Origin: Cryptomeria japonica
Taxonomy: Eukaryota; Streptophyta; Pinopsida; Cupressales; Cupressaceae
DNA length: 64,000 nucleotides
Assembly: GCF_030272615.1 (NCBI RefSeq)
Contig: NC_081406.1
Location: forward strand, 241,305,718 to 241,369,717
Reading direction: 5' to 3'
Each line of letters opens with the position of its first letter. The first letter of the stretch is position 1. The position numbers and the translations under genes are program-made. The notes below the pieces were generated by a model. It saw nothing but the letters and a program-made list of their open reading frames with translations, did no database searches and was not told the origin of the DNA. This document shows positions 20,787 through 31,657 of the stretch, one piece after another.

Positions 20787-21069
20787 TTTTGGAAGAATAC
20801 TATTAATTTTTGCACTATTCTATCCATTACTAACTAAATATACTCTATAGATTCCTATGTACTTTTTCTACTATCCCTCTACCATTTATTTGATAGGTTT
20901 TTAGACTTTTCTAGGATCCTCTCTATCCTTCATTGTTGTTCTAGATGTTTTTGGTTTTTGTCTCAACCTCTATTTATTAAAGGTATGATGTAATGGTTTT
21001 ATCTATCAAAATCAATAAAATTTGTTTGTGTTTATTTTTGTTGTAGCAAACCATTCTAGTTGGTTTTTA
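20787..21069 (+). repeat. 3' LTR of Copia C1
   Basis: It aligns end to end with 15907-16189 but has lost every CpG and shows many C-to-T and G-to-A differences. It contains AATAAA at 21014-21019 and follows the purine run TAGGAGGAA. Confidence 0.9.
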
Positions 21070-22076
21070 TTAACCGATAGTTTTCCTAGAAGTAAGAACC
21101 ATGAAGTAAATTTTTTCAATGAGTTATAGGCTATTTATTTTGCAAATTATTGCTTGTGTTTAATTATGTAATAAAAAACTTTATAATGTAAATTTTTAAT
21201 GGAGTTTGTACGTATAAGATCATGTTGTAAGGGATTACTATTGGGAATATTTTGAGATCATGGATATTTTTTATTTTGAAAATTTAATTAGTTACATCAA
21301 AGGAAATCCCTCTATGAAGTTGAACAAGTTCAATCCCTAGATCAACAACTAAACCTATTGGAAAAGGGATGTAAGATGATGAAAGATATATCTATCGTTC
21401 ATTTTCACTATACTCAAAATTTGTAGATTAATTATTTTGTGTGGGATCTCTAACACAACTACATGATGAATGATTGTTATTGTTGATCTTGATGACCTAG
21501 ATTTCTATTAAAAAACGTTATGACTTTTATTTTCATTTTAATATAGAAAGAGAAAGCTTTGAAGAGTTTAATTTCACTCCACTTTCGTGAAAGAAAAATC
21601 AAAAGAACCTATAGTGTAAATGTACTCGATATTTACATTGACTCGACATTTACCATTTATTATTGTTTCTTTGCCATTTGGAAAATGGACATTAATTTTA
21701 CTTTTTTGTCATCTCTAATTGTTCATTTTTAACAAGATCAATGTCTTTTGAGGGTATCATGGCTATAGGGTCAAGAGGAGTATCCCTCATCGACAATAAC
21801 AACAACAACAACAACAACAACCTTTTCCACTATAACTTCCAACCCAGATAAGAAAAGCATGCAAATTTGATAATGATGACTAGAGTGTAACACCAATATG
21901 CTCAAATTTTACAATAAAATCCACTAAAACGTACCTCCAAGAACATAGGGCCGTTATCATTTCTACTCCATTCAAGGCCAACTAATGTTAGATCATGCTC
22001 AGGGTACCTTGAAAAGTTTGGGAGAAAATACAGAGGATAATTTCATTGGCAATCAGAGCCCCCACTTTAGGATGTC
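21070..22076. other. Intergenic interval with an (AAC)n microsatellite
   Basis: About 1 kb without recognisable coding sequence. A pure (AAC)9 tract lies at 21796-21822. The first part is what originally followed the NBS-LRR stop codon before C1 inserted. Confidence 0.6.
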
Positions 22077-22081
22077 TACTA

Positions 22082-22849
22082 TGTTAGTATTTTAGATATG
22101 TTGATATGGTTTTGTCATGGATGTCAACACCTATCATCACTTGTCAACACTTATCATCACTTGGAGATCTTTGGTTATGTTCACCGGCAAGTCAGAGACT
22201 TATGCACAGTCACCGGTATTTGGTTCACCGACAGATTATATTGTTCATCGGCACTTGGAATGACTTGGAGACTACTTGGTTGTGTCAAAGACATTATTTG
22301 ATCACTTGGTTTTGGCGATTTGGTTATTTTTTTATTCGGGTTTGCATATTTTTTGTTACCAGCAAATAAGTCCAGGATATGCACCGACATGCATATCTAT
22401 TTCAGATCAGCATGACATGTTATGGAGATGATTTGTTATTATTGTAAATGCATTTGAGTAGACATCATGCATTGGATATTGATTTACTTGTAATTGATTT
22501 TATTGTAATATCTTTTCGTGAGCCGACCTATTCAATTGGTCTTAGGTTATGGTATAAATGTAAGATCTCATTTGTGAGATTGATATGCAATTGGGAAAAG
22601 AATTGTGATAAGGTATATGCGAAAATAAGCAGAGCTATACACGCAGACATCATTTGAAGGTTGAAGGAAGGTTTTTGTGCAGGCAATCAAAGCTAAACCG
22701 GTACTGCAATTAACTGATAAAACTGTCTAACGACATAAAGTTTGGTTTACCAGCATTAAGCATTAAGTTTTGGTTAAGTTAATTTTGGTTGAATTTATTG
22801 GACAACTGATTCACCCCCCCCCCCTCTCAGTTGTCTCTGGGACCTAACA
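22082..22849 (+). repeat. 5' LTR of Copia C2
   Basis: It ends GGGACCTAACA at 22849 and carries a C-homopolymer (22814-22824) in CACCCCCCCCCCC-type U5 sequence. Start: 22082 (TGTTAG, preceded by TACTA) is preferred; 22099 (TGTTGATATGG) is the alternative that aligns with the start of the 3' LTR at 27384. Confidence 0.85.
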
Positions 22850-22851
22850 AT

Positions 22852-22863
22852 TGGTATTAGAGC
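22852..22863 (+). other. Primer-binding site of C2
   Basis: TGGTATTAGAGC has one C-to-T change from the initiator tRNA-Met complement and follows the 5' LTR by two bases. Confidence 0.85.
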
Positions 22864-22906
22864 ATAGTCCTCTTTTTGCAGAAGTTTAACAGCTTGAGGA
22901 GATCCA

Positions 22907-23775
22907 ATGTCTTCTAACTATTTCAGGAAGGATAGTCTGAAACTTGATGGAACTAACTATGGCATATGGAAGATCAGGATGGAGACACATCTGAATTGCA
23001 TTCAAAAGGACATATGAGATGTTACAAAGAATGGCTATATTGCCCCTACTCAAGGTCAACCTAATCCACCTACCTTGGTTAAAGATGAAGAAAATGATTG
23101 CAAAGCAAGAGAAGCACTTTTGAGCGCATTATCAGATCAACAAGTAATGAGATTGTCAGACAGATCTACTGCTAAAGCTATTTGGGACAAACTGGAAATA
23201 TTGAATGAAGGAGATTCCATAGTCAAAATTGCAAAACTTGAATGCTTTCGGGTCATGTATGAAAGTCTGAAAATGGAAGAAGAAGAAAGAAATTATTCTT
23301 TTATGGAAAGAGTAAATGAAATTGTTTTGGGTATACAATATTGTGGAGGAACCTTAAGTGAAGATGAGATTGTTTCTAAAGTTTTAAGAGCTTTGCCACC
23401 AACATATAAAATGAAAGTTACTGCTATAAGTGAATTCACAACAATGCCTAATGCATCAGTATCTAGAGACACTTTGGTTGGAAAACTTTTAGCTTTTGAA
23501 CTTGAGGAATTTGGTCCTATTACTACTATCAAGACAGATCTAGCTTTCAAGGCATCATCATCATCATCTAATAAATCTGATTGGAAAGCCTTCTATGCAA
23601 AAGAACTTGAAGATATCAAAAAAGAAAATGAAGAACTTGAAAAACTTGAAACACTATTTGCAAGGAAAATGCCTAAAGGTCCAATTGGAAGTAAGTATGA
23701 AGGTAAAGAACCCTTTAAATGTTTTAACTATAATAAGATTGGTCATATGGCTTCTAAAATGTCCTGATAGACATG
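22907..23775 (+). pseudogene. gag of Copia C2 (one stop, one frameshift)
   Basis: ATG at 22907 starts MSSNYFRKDSLKLDGTNYGI, the usual Copia gag opening, then WKIRMETHLNCIQKDI with a TGA replacing the expected W of the DxW motif. The frame continues for 230 codons: STAKAIWDKLEILNEGDS, GIQYCGGTLSEDEIVSKVLRAL and a coiled segment ELEDIKKENEELEKLETL. The zinc knuckle CFNYNKIGHMASK is missing its second cysteine (Y). An extra A near 23758 shifts the frame inside the knuckle, after which KCPDRHGK is recovered in the next frame. Confidence 0.9.
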
Positions 23776-26700
23776 GAAAGTAAAGAGAAGAAGCTAAAAG
23801 AACATATAAGCCTAACCCTGATTATAAGAAATACAAGTTTAAGAAGAATAGAGACAAATCTTATTATTATGCTGATGAAGGAGTTACTGATGATTCTAAT
23901 GAGGATCTGACAGACAATGGATGGGATTTTGTTGCTATAACAAAAGATCAATTGACACCTATTGTTCAACTGATAGAGTAGGCCCTGACAGCTAAAGTTG
24001 AAGATAAGGATGAATTGATTTTGGATTCAGGATGTTCACATCACATGACTGGTGATAAGAGTAAATTCTTAACCTTTCAGGAATACAATGGAGGTCCAGT
24101 AATATTTGGAGATGATAAAGCTTGTTTGATAAAAGGAAAAGGCACTATATCTTTTGATGGTAAGCACAATATCGATAATGTTTACTATGTTGAAGGTTTG
24201 AAGCATAATCTTTTGAGTGTTGGTCAATTAGTTGAGAAAGGATTTCAGTTACAATTCAATACTGGTAAATGCAAAATCTTAAATAAAACTGGTTTGGAAA
24301 TTGCAACCGGTAATCATACTAGAGGTAATATCTTTCATTTGAACAACAATGAGAAAGCATGTTTGATTGCACATATTGATAAAATTTGGTTATGGCATAA
24401 GAGACTTTGTCATGTAAATTTTGATTGCATTGTGAAAATCAGTACTACTAAGGTGGTATGTAAGGAATGTCAATTTGGAAAGCAGGTTAGAGCAACTTTC
24501 AAAAGTATTTTAGAGAAGTCTAACAATGTTCTTGATTTAATCCATACTGATTTATGTGGTCCAGCAAGAACTAGAAGTATACAAAGAGATAGGTATTTTA
24601 TGCTAATCATTGATGACTATTCTAGAATGTGTTGGGTTACTTTTCTCAGGGAGAAATCTGAAGCATTTGGGAAATTCAAACTATTCAAGATGATGGTAGA
24701 AAATGAAACCGACAAGAAAATCAAATTTTTGAGATCAGATCAAGGAGGTGAATTCACATCTAAGGAATTTAATACATTCTGTGAAGTGAATGGGATCAGA
24801 AGACAGTTATCAGCACCCCAAACACTCTAGCAGAATGGAGTTGTGGAAAGGAAAAACATAACTATCTTGGATGCAGCCAGAAATATGATATCAGAAGCAA
24901 ATCTACCTCATATATACTTAAGAGAAGTGGTCAATATATAAGTTTATACATTCAACAGAGTTCACATCAGAGGTGAAACTGGTAAGACCCCACATGAACT
25001 ATGCTTTGGTAATGCTCCTACTTTTAAATATTTCAGAATATTTGGAAAAAAATGCTATATTAGAAGAGATGAGTATATTGGAAAATTTGATCCTAGAAGT
25101 GATGAAGGGATATTTCTTGGTTATTCATCTAAGGCAAGGCATATAGATGTTTTAACAAGAGATTGCAGAAAATTGTTGAGAGTGCAAATGTGAAGATTGA
25201 TGAACAGTTTAGAAGAAATTCAAGGTACATAGACTCTAAACCGACAATAGAGATAATCACAAATGAACCTACTGTGAATACACCAGTACAGAATGGTGAT
25301 CCAGTTACATTGACATCAGCTAGAGATTCAACAGTCACTGAAGAACAACAGCAAGTAAAAACACCTCGGTATGTAAGACTGAATCATTCCGAAGATCAGA
25401 TAATTATAAACAAATTTCAAGGAGTTATAACTAGAGGAAGATTGGCAAATGAAGAGGTATGTATTACTTCTCAAATTGAACCTACATCAATTAATGAGGC
25501 ATGTGAAGATAAATATTGGATTAAATCTATGGAAGATGAATTGGAACAAATTGAAAGGAATACACTTGGTCATTAGTTCATTGGCCTAAAGACAAAAATG
25601 TAATTGGAACTAAATGGGTTTTTAGAAACAAACTTAATGAAGATGGTAAATTAATCAGAAGCAAAGCAAGATTAGTGTGTAAGGGATATTCACATAAAGA
25701 AGGAATTGATTACAATGAAACCTTTGAAACGGTAGCTAGAATTGAGGTAGACGGACTTTTATTGGCTTTTGCATCACACATGAACTATAAAGTATATCAA
25801 ATGGATGTTAAATGTGCATTTATGAATGGAGATCTTGAAGAAGAAGTTTATATTGAACAACCTGATGGATTTTATTTGACAGATAACAAAGACATGGTTT
25901 GCAGGTTAAGGAAGGCTTTATATGGATTGAAATAAGCTCTTAGAGCTTGGTATGCTAGATTGGACAAATATCTTTTGAAGCTTGGATACACTAAAGGTAA
26001 TGCTGACAACAATCTATACTACAAAGTGATTAATGATGACATCTTGGTTATTGAAGTTTTTGTTGATGGTATAATCTTTGGAGGAGAAGATGGTTTGTGT
26101 AAAATCTTTTCCAACAAAATGCAACAAGAATTTGAAATGTCTATTAGTGGAGATAAAATACTTTTTAGGATTGCAGATTTCACATAATGATAAAGGTATA
26201 TTCCTATGTCAATCTAATTACTTGAAGGAATTACTAAAGAAATTTGGCATGGAAAATTGTAAACTGGTAAGCACACCTATGACTATAACTGATAAATTAT
26301 CTTTGAAGGATGAATCAACACCTGTTAATCCAACTAGATACAAGTCTATGATAGGAGGTTTACTGTATTTGACACAAACAAGACCTGATATTATGAATGC
26401 AGTATGTATTGTTTCAAGATTTTAGAGTAATCCTAAAGAAAATCATGAATCAACAGTAAAAAGGATTTTCTGGTACCTACAAGGCACTACAAATCTTGGT
26501 TTATGGTATCCTAGAGATGAAAATTTTGACTTATGTGCATACACAGATGCTAATTGGGCAGGAGACGTGGATGACAGAAAAAGCACCACCGGCGGAGCAT
26601 TTTTTCTTGGTAGCAGACTAATTTCATGGTTGAGCAAGAAATAGAGTTGTACAAGTCTATCAACAATAGAATCAGAATATGTTGCATCAATAACTAACTA

Positions 26701-27009
26701 TACACAGGTATTATGGATCAAACAAATGTTGAAGGACATAAAGGTAAAATGCAAGGAACCTATAACTATTTACTGTGATAATATGGTAGCAATTGATATA
26801 TCAAAGAACCCAGTATTTGACTCTAAGACTAAACATGTTTCTATCAAATTCAATTTTCTAAAAGAGAATATTGAAGCAAAAGAAGTGAAATTGGTTTATG
26901 TGAATACTAAAGAGCAGATTGCAGATATTTTTACAAAGCCTTTGCCTAAGGAGACTTTTGAATATCTCAGAGAGCAACTTGGAGTCCTACCCCCACTGGT
27001 AGAGACTTA
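23776..27009 (+). pseudogene. pol of Copia C2: protease, integrase, RT, RNase H
   Basis: Protease LILDSGCSHHMTG (about 24017-24055); GAG-pre-integrase LWHKRLCHVNFD; integrase with D (LIHTDLCGPA), second D (RSDQGGEFTS) and the third site QNGVVERKN after a TAG. RT runs from WVFRNKLNEDGKLIRSKARL and MDVKCAFMNGDLEEEVYIEQ to a catalytic box FVDGIIFGG, where the second aspartate of YVDD is glycine. RNase H has YTDANWAGDVDDRKSTTGGA, SEYVAS and YCDNMVAIDISKNPVF, ending IADIFTKPLPKETFEYL. TAG or TAA replaces Q in APQTL*QNGV, YGLK*AL, SRF*SNPKEN and SKK*SCTS, and a frameshift lies near 26180. It is recently active but now dead. Confidence 0.92.
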
Positions 27010-27383
27010 GACAGTTGATGTTCATCAACCGACAAAATTAACAGAGAAATCTTTTTCCGGCTTTGATGAGGAGAGCTACTTCTCAGGGGGAGTAGTTGGT
27101 ATGATAAGTTAGTATTTTGTATTTGAAACTGGTTTTTGTAATGCTTTGGCATTTGATGTCAAAGGAGGAGAGATTGATATGGAAAAACACATTATCTCTT
27201 GGGGAGAGATTGTTACTTTGGGGAGAGATTGTTGAAGAGATTGATTACTTTTTGTATTTGTATTTTCATTTCTGGTTAATGATCTCTTTGGGAGGTTGTT
27301 GGTTTTTTGGTTTTTGGCATTTATATTTTAGCACTTTGATGGTTTTTCCATCTTGTGTTGCCATCAATGTCAAAGGGGGAGAT

Positions 27384-28138
27384 TGTTGATACATTGATGT
27401 CAACACCTTTCATACTTGTCAACACTTATTAGCACTTCGAGATCTTTGGTTATGTTCACCAGCAAGTCAGAGACATGCATAGTCACCTGGTATTTGGTTT
27501 ACCGGTAGATTATATTATTCAACGACACTTGGAATGACTTGGAGACTACTTGGTTATGTCAAATACATTATTTGATCACTTGGTTTTGCCGATTTGGTTA
27601 TTTGTTTATTCAGGTTTGCATATTTGTTGTTACCGACAAATAGGTCCAGGATATGCACCAACAGGCATATCTATTCCATATCAGCACGACACGTTATGGA
27701 GATGATTTGTTATTATTGTAAATGCATTTGAGTCGACATCATGCATCAGATATTAACTTATTTGTAATTGATTTTATTGTAATATCTTTTAGTGAGCCGA
27801 CCTATTCAATTGGTCTTAGGTTATGGTATAAATGTAAGATCTCATTTGTGAGATTGATATACGATTGGGAAAAGAATTGTGATAAAGTATATGCAAAAAT
27901 AAGAAGAGCTATACATGCAGACATCATTTGAAGGTTGAACGAAGGTTTTTGTGAAGGCAATCAGAGCTAAACTGGTACTGCAATTAACTAATAAAATCGT
28001 CTACCAGCATAAAGTTTGGTTTATCGGTATTAAGCATTAAGTTTTGGTTAAGTTAATTTTGGTTGAATTTATTGGACAACTAATTCAAACCCCCCCCCCT
28101 CGCCCCCCCCCCCCCCTAGTTGTCTCTGGGACCTAACA
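27384..28138 (+). repeat. 3' LTR of Copia C2
   Basis: It follows the polypurine tract AAAGGGGGAGAT and starts TGTTGATACATTGATGTC; it aligns with the 5' LTR from 22099 to the CCTAACA end. C-homopolymers at 28090-28116 are longer than in the 5' LTR. A second polypurine-like CAGGGGGAG at 27084, followed at 27108 by GTTAGTATTTTGTATTTG, resembles the start of the 5' LTR, so the true LTR start could be near 27107. Confidence 0.8.
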
Positions 28139-28143
28139 TACTA

Positions 28144-28779
28144 ATATCTAATGTGATGACAATGAGAACCAATAACAAAGAATAATTTATGAAGTCCATG
28201 GAATGAGTGCATAGAAATAAATCGACATAGACTATAGATGCGTAAATTTTTATAGATATTAGAGTCCATCATTTCCATCCTAAGAAAATCAAATCATCAC
28301 CAATTTTCACTGTCAAAGGCATCAACCCCACTCCTTGGATGGCCAAAAAAGTGAGCCATCTTAAATAATATTTTAATTTCTTAGAGAATTTATTGACCAT
28401 TCCCAATAAAATTAAGAGAAGCCCTTATAATAATATTTGAACCTGGTACCACTACTTTCCATTCTATATTATTATTAATTTTATGGTCTAACAAGAAAGA
28501 TATTACAATTTTCAACCTATTTGACTCATGTGCTTGATGGTAATACCTATCCCTACATTAGTAAGATTATTTTTTAGTGTTTCATAAAAAACCAATTTTT
28601 AGAAACCTAGATAGAGGATTTTATAATAGATATGAGCTCTTACTATATTTTCAAAAGAAGCTCTAGAAGAATTCTTAGGTGTCTAATCTATTCTACCTTC
28701 TTATCACCGTAAACATTGATTATCATATCACTTGAATAGAAGCATACTTTGGTGAGTTCGTTGCGAGTTCCAATGACAA
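28144..28779. other. Intergenic interval between elements C2 and N1
   Basis: No gene is recognised. A weak retroelement-like phrase (FTVKGINPTPWMAKK, about 28298-28345) hints at old debris, but I cannot support a family. Confidence 0.4.
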
Positions 28780-28784
28780 AATCC

Positions 28785-29886
28785 TGCTGGCATTTTTTAT
28801 GATTATGTTGTGATTATTATTGATGGACACACACTTGCATTGAGATCACTTTTGTATGTATAAGGTAAATCTCAACCGATACTTGTTCCAACCGGTATGA
28901 TGCATTATAGTCCTTAGACTATTGGTGTTTTGTAGAAAGTGTTTACTGATCTGAAGTAGTATGTGGACCCCAAGCGGTTCGAGGATCTCAAGCGGTACAA
29001 AGGATCAAAGTGGCAGAACACATATTTCTCAGTCTTTATTTTTGTCAAACCGGCAACCGGCATTTTGTATGAACTGGTAATACTCTATGATGAGTTACCA
29101 ACCGACATTGTGAGATGTTACCATCCACCGATTGTTTGACGGTGCTGACACTTCAGCGATCTTTTTGTGTCATGTTACAGATTATGTCTAGATGCATTGA
29201 ACCTAGGAAATTGTATTGTAATACTATTGGATTGACATGAAATCAGATTCCTTTAAAATGACATCATGTCTAGGGTTTTAGGTTGTTGCTAGGGTTTAAG
29301 GTGGTTGATGAGTTAGAGAGAGTGTGAATGTCTAGAAGACTGAAGTAATATTGGAATGCATTAGGAACGAGCTATCAAGGATCTAACCAAGCATTCTATG
29401 CTATTTGCTAGATCGCTCACTTGTTGATTACTCACATCTTCGACAAGTCTAAAGCCCTTAACCGGGTAGGCCCAAAAGTCTTTTGTAAATCCTCTAACAA
29501 GGTGGTTCACATCTGTGGATCTAAAATCCTCTAGCAAGGTATTCTTTAATCGAACTTATCTCCTAACAGAGATTGAGATTCCTAACAGGATCTGTTCTAG
29601 TAAAGAACATTGTATGACCTTAACCGGTCTGGTTCCTATTCTGTAGATAGTTATTTGTGAGTTCCATCTCACCGTCGTTTTTCCCATTTGGGTTTCCACG
29701 TCAAAATCTCTTGTGTTATGGTGTTTGTGTTTTTGTGGGTGAATGTATTATTTGCTATTTGGTTTGCATGTGTGCTAACTGGTTTGTCTGCTAAACTATT
29801 TTACTAGTTTACTGTTAGTCTAGCAAAGTGTTTAAGTACAAAGATTTTTGGCATACTAATTCACCCCCCCCTCTTAGTATTCATCA
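28785..29886 (+). repeat. 5' LTR of N1
   Basis: Starts TGCTGGCATTTTTTATGATT (ancestral TGTTGGCAT in the copy at 44437) and ends TTAGTATTCATCA at 29886. It contains repeated AACCGG/ACCGGT motifs and CAAGCGG at 28971 and 28989. Confidence 0.9.
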
Positions 29887-29888
29887 AT

Positions 29889-29900
29889 TGGTATCAGAGC
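29889..29900 (+). other. Primer-binding site of N1
   Basis: TGGTATCAGAGC, perfect match to the initiator tRNA-Met complement, two bases after the LTR. Confidence 0.92.
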
Positions 29901-29936
29901 CTACCTTTCTATAAGTTTAACTACTTGGAAAGAGAT

Positions 29937-31214
29937 ATGGGGGAATACACATTGAGGGAACTTACTTATTGGCTCACTCAGTCTAAGCAAGCCTATGATG
30001 ATCTTATGGTCAAATATAAGGCATCTCAAGCAAAAAGGAGAGAACATGCTAAAAAACTGATGGAGCTATCTAAAAATAGTTCTTCTGATGAAGCAGACAT
30101 GGAAGTCCTGATTCAAGAAGTAGAAAAGCTGAATGAATCCAATTCCAACCTGAGAAAAGAATTGGAAGGACTGACTATTTGAATATGCCAAGAGCTTGAG
30201 AATTGGAGGAAAGCTGAAGATTTGGTCAAAAACAAAGATCTTGAAAACTCCAAGCTGAAGCAAGAGATCAGTGCCCTAACTGCTCAACTCCATGCGAGCA
30301 AAGTGGAAAAGGAAGACATGCAAGGAGAATTGAACATTGCCATCTCTGAGAATGAAAACTTGGTGGAAACAAATGATGCTATTTCCAAAGAACTCTCTGA
30401 GTCAAAGGAAATACTTGCCAACTTCAACAAGAGTACTGTTAAGCTAGAGAAAAAGCTTGAATCTGCCAAACCTATCAAGAATACTGATGGACTTGGTTAT
30501 TTCGGTCATGAGGAAGGTGAGACCTCTGGTACAAATGCTGGAGCATCGAAGAAACAACCAGCATCAAAGGATAAAGGTAAGCAAAAGTTTAAACTTGTTT
30601 GTTTTAACTGTCTCAGAGAAGGACATACTGCCAATGTGTGTAGGAGTAAGGCTTACAATAATTTTCCCTATTTTCTAAATGATAAGCCTAGATCTTATAG
30701 ATTCAATGGTAACTGTTATGCTTGCCACAAGTTTGGGCATAAAGCATTTGAATGTAGGTCTGTTATGAACAACACTAGAATATATCCTCAGAGGACTCAA
30801 GGAGTTGGTTTGGAACCTTTCGTGAACCATAATCACAACCAATTTAATGCCTTCAATCATCAGTCAAGAAGCGGTGGCTATCAAGCGGCAACCGGATGGA
30901 GAGAAAACTGTTTGATCTGTCATGACCATGGTCACACTATTGCAACATGTAGGAGGAAGGATGGTAACATGTATAATGGACCTTGGAGAGCACCTGGAAT
31001 GGTGTGCTATCATTGTAACAAACCGGGTCACATTGCCAGATTCTGCAAAACAAGAAAGAACATATCGGATGACATATCGGTCACTCCGGAAGGAATGATT
31101 GATATTGACACTGTTCAAGCGGATATGAACAAAACCTCGAAGAAGAGACCAGGAGTGTTGCAAGTAGAATCAGTTTTTGCACCTAGTGTGGAAATAATAG
31201 AACTGGAAAACTAA
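29937..31214 (+). pseudogene. gag-like gene of N1 with coiled coil and four zinc knuckles
   Basis: ATG at 29937 reads MGEYTLRELTYWLTQSKQAY, followed by a long coiled coil (to about 30455) broken once by TGA at 30180-30182, probably a deaminated CGA. Then come GYFGHEEGETSG, a Lys-rich linker and four CCHC-type knuckles: CFNCLREGHTANVC (30600), CYACHKFGHKAFEC (30715), CLICHDHGHTIATC (30907) and CYHCNKPGHIARFC (31006). It ends with an acidic tail and TAA at 31212. Gag zinc knuckles bind element RNA; four in a row is high for plant LTR elements, which usually have one or two. Apart from the TGA, the frame is open for about 425 codons. Confidence 0.85.
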
Positions 31215-31657
31215 GCATTAGAAAAGCTTAGGGGGAGAAAATGGTGAAACACTATGAACCCCTAGTTTACACCAGTAAAAGACCTTAACCGGTATGTGAT
31301 ACCTATCATTTGGCAGAAGATCGAAAGCAGTAACAAGCAAATTAGGGTTTACGCCCTAATGGTGGATCATTTATTATGGTAGGTGAGGAATATGTTTAAA
31401 TGGAATTTTCAAATCATTTATCACTATCATTTTTTGAGTGAAGAAGTTTTTCAAGTGCAGAGCGAAGAAAAAGTGATTTGTGTTGCGATTCAAAGAAATC
31501 TCGAAACCCTAAAGAATATTCAAAAGCAAATATCAAACGGTCAAAAGAAGAACTCAAAGCAATGATTCAGCAACCGACGAAGTGGAAGGTGAAGTGGAAC
31601 TTGCAAGCCTTAAATTCTCAATTTCCGAAAGGTATTTCTTGATTTTTCTGTTTTGTC

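Larger units (their letters stand above)
15907..21069 (+). mobile_element. Old Copia LTR retrotransposon (element C1)
   Basis: It is bounded by a 5' LTR at 15907-16189 and a 3' LTR at 20787-21069 (283 bp each). It has a primer-binding site at 16193, gag, protease, integrase, RT and RNase H remnants in Copia order, and a purine-rich AGGAGGAA before the 3' LTR. The flanking five bases (TAAAG and TTAAC) are not an identical duplication, so either the ends have decayed or recombination occurred. Both LTR and coding divergence mark it as old. It inserted directly behind the NBS-LRR stop codon. Confidence 0.9.
22082..28138 (+). mobile_element. Full-length Copia LTR retrotransposon (element C2)
   Basis: Two LTRs flank gag, protease, integrase, RT and RNase H in Copia order. 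TACTA at 22077-22081 and again at 28139-28143 is a 5-bp target duplication if the 5' LTR begins TGTTAG at 22082; the 3' LTR ends CTAACA, the inverted match. Much less degraded than C1, with long open stretches, but with an estimated dozen stops or shifts, so it is not autonomous. Confidence 0.92.

Noticed and set aside
15902-21074. TAAAG and TTAAC flanks of C1 as a target duplication
   Set aside because: Only partial similarity; not enough to call a 5-bp duplication, though the element ends are otherwise clear.
23156-23969. Several minus-strand frames inside Copia C2
   Set aside because: Shadows of gag and protease-linker coding sequence on the plus strand.
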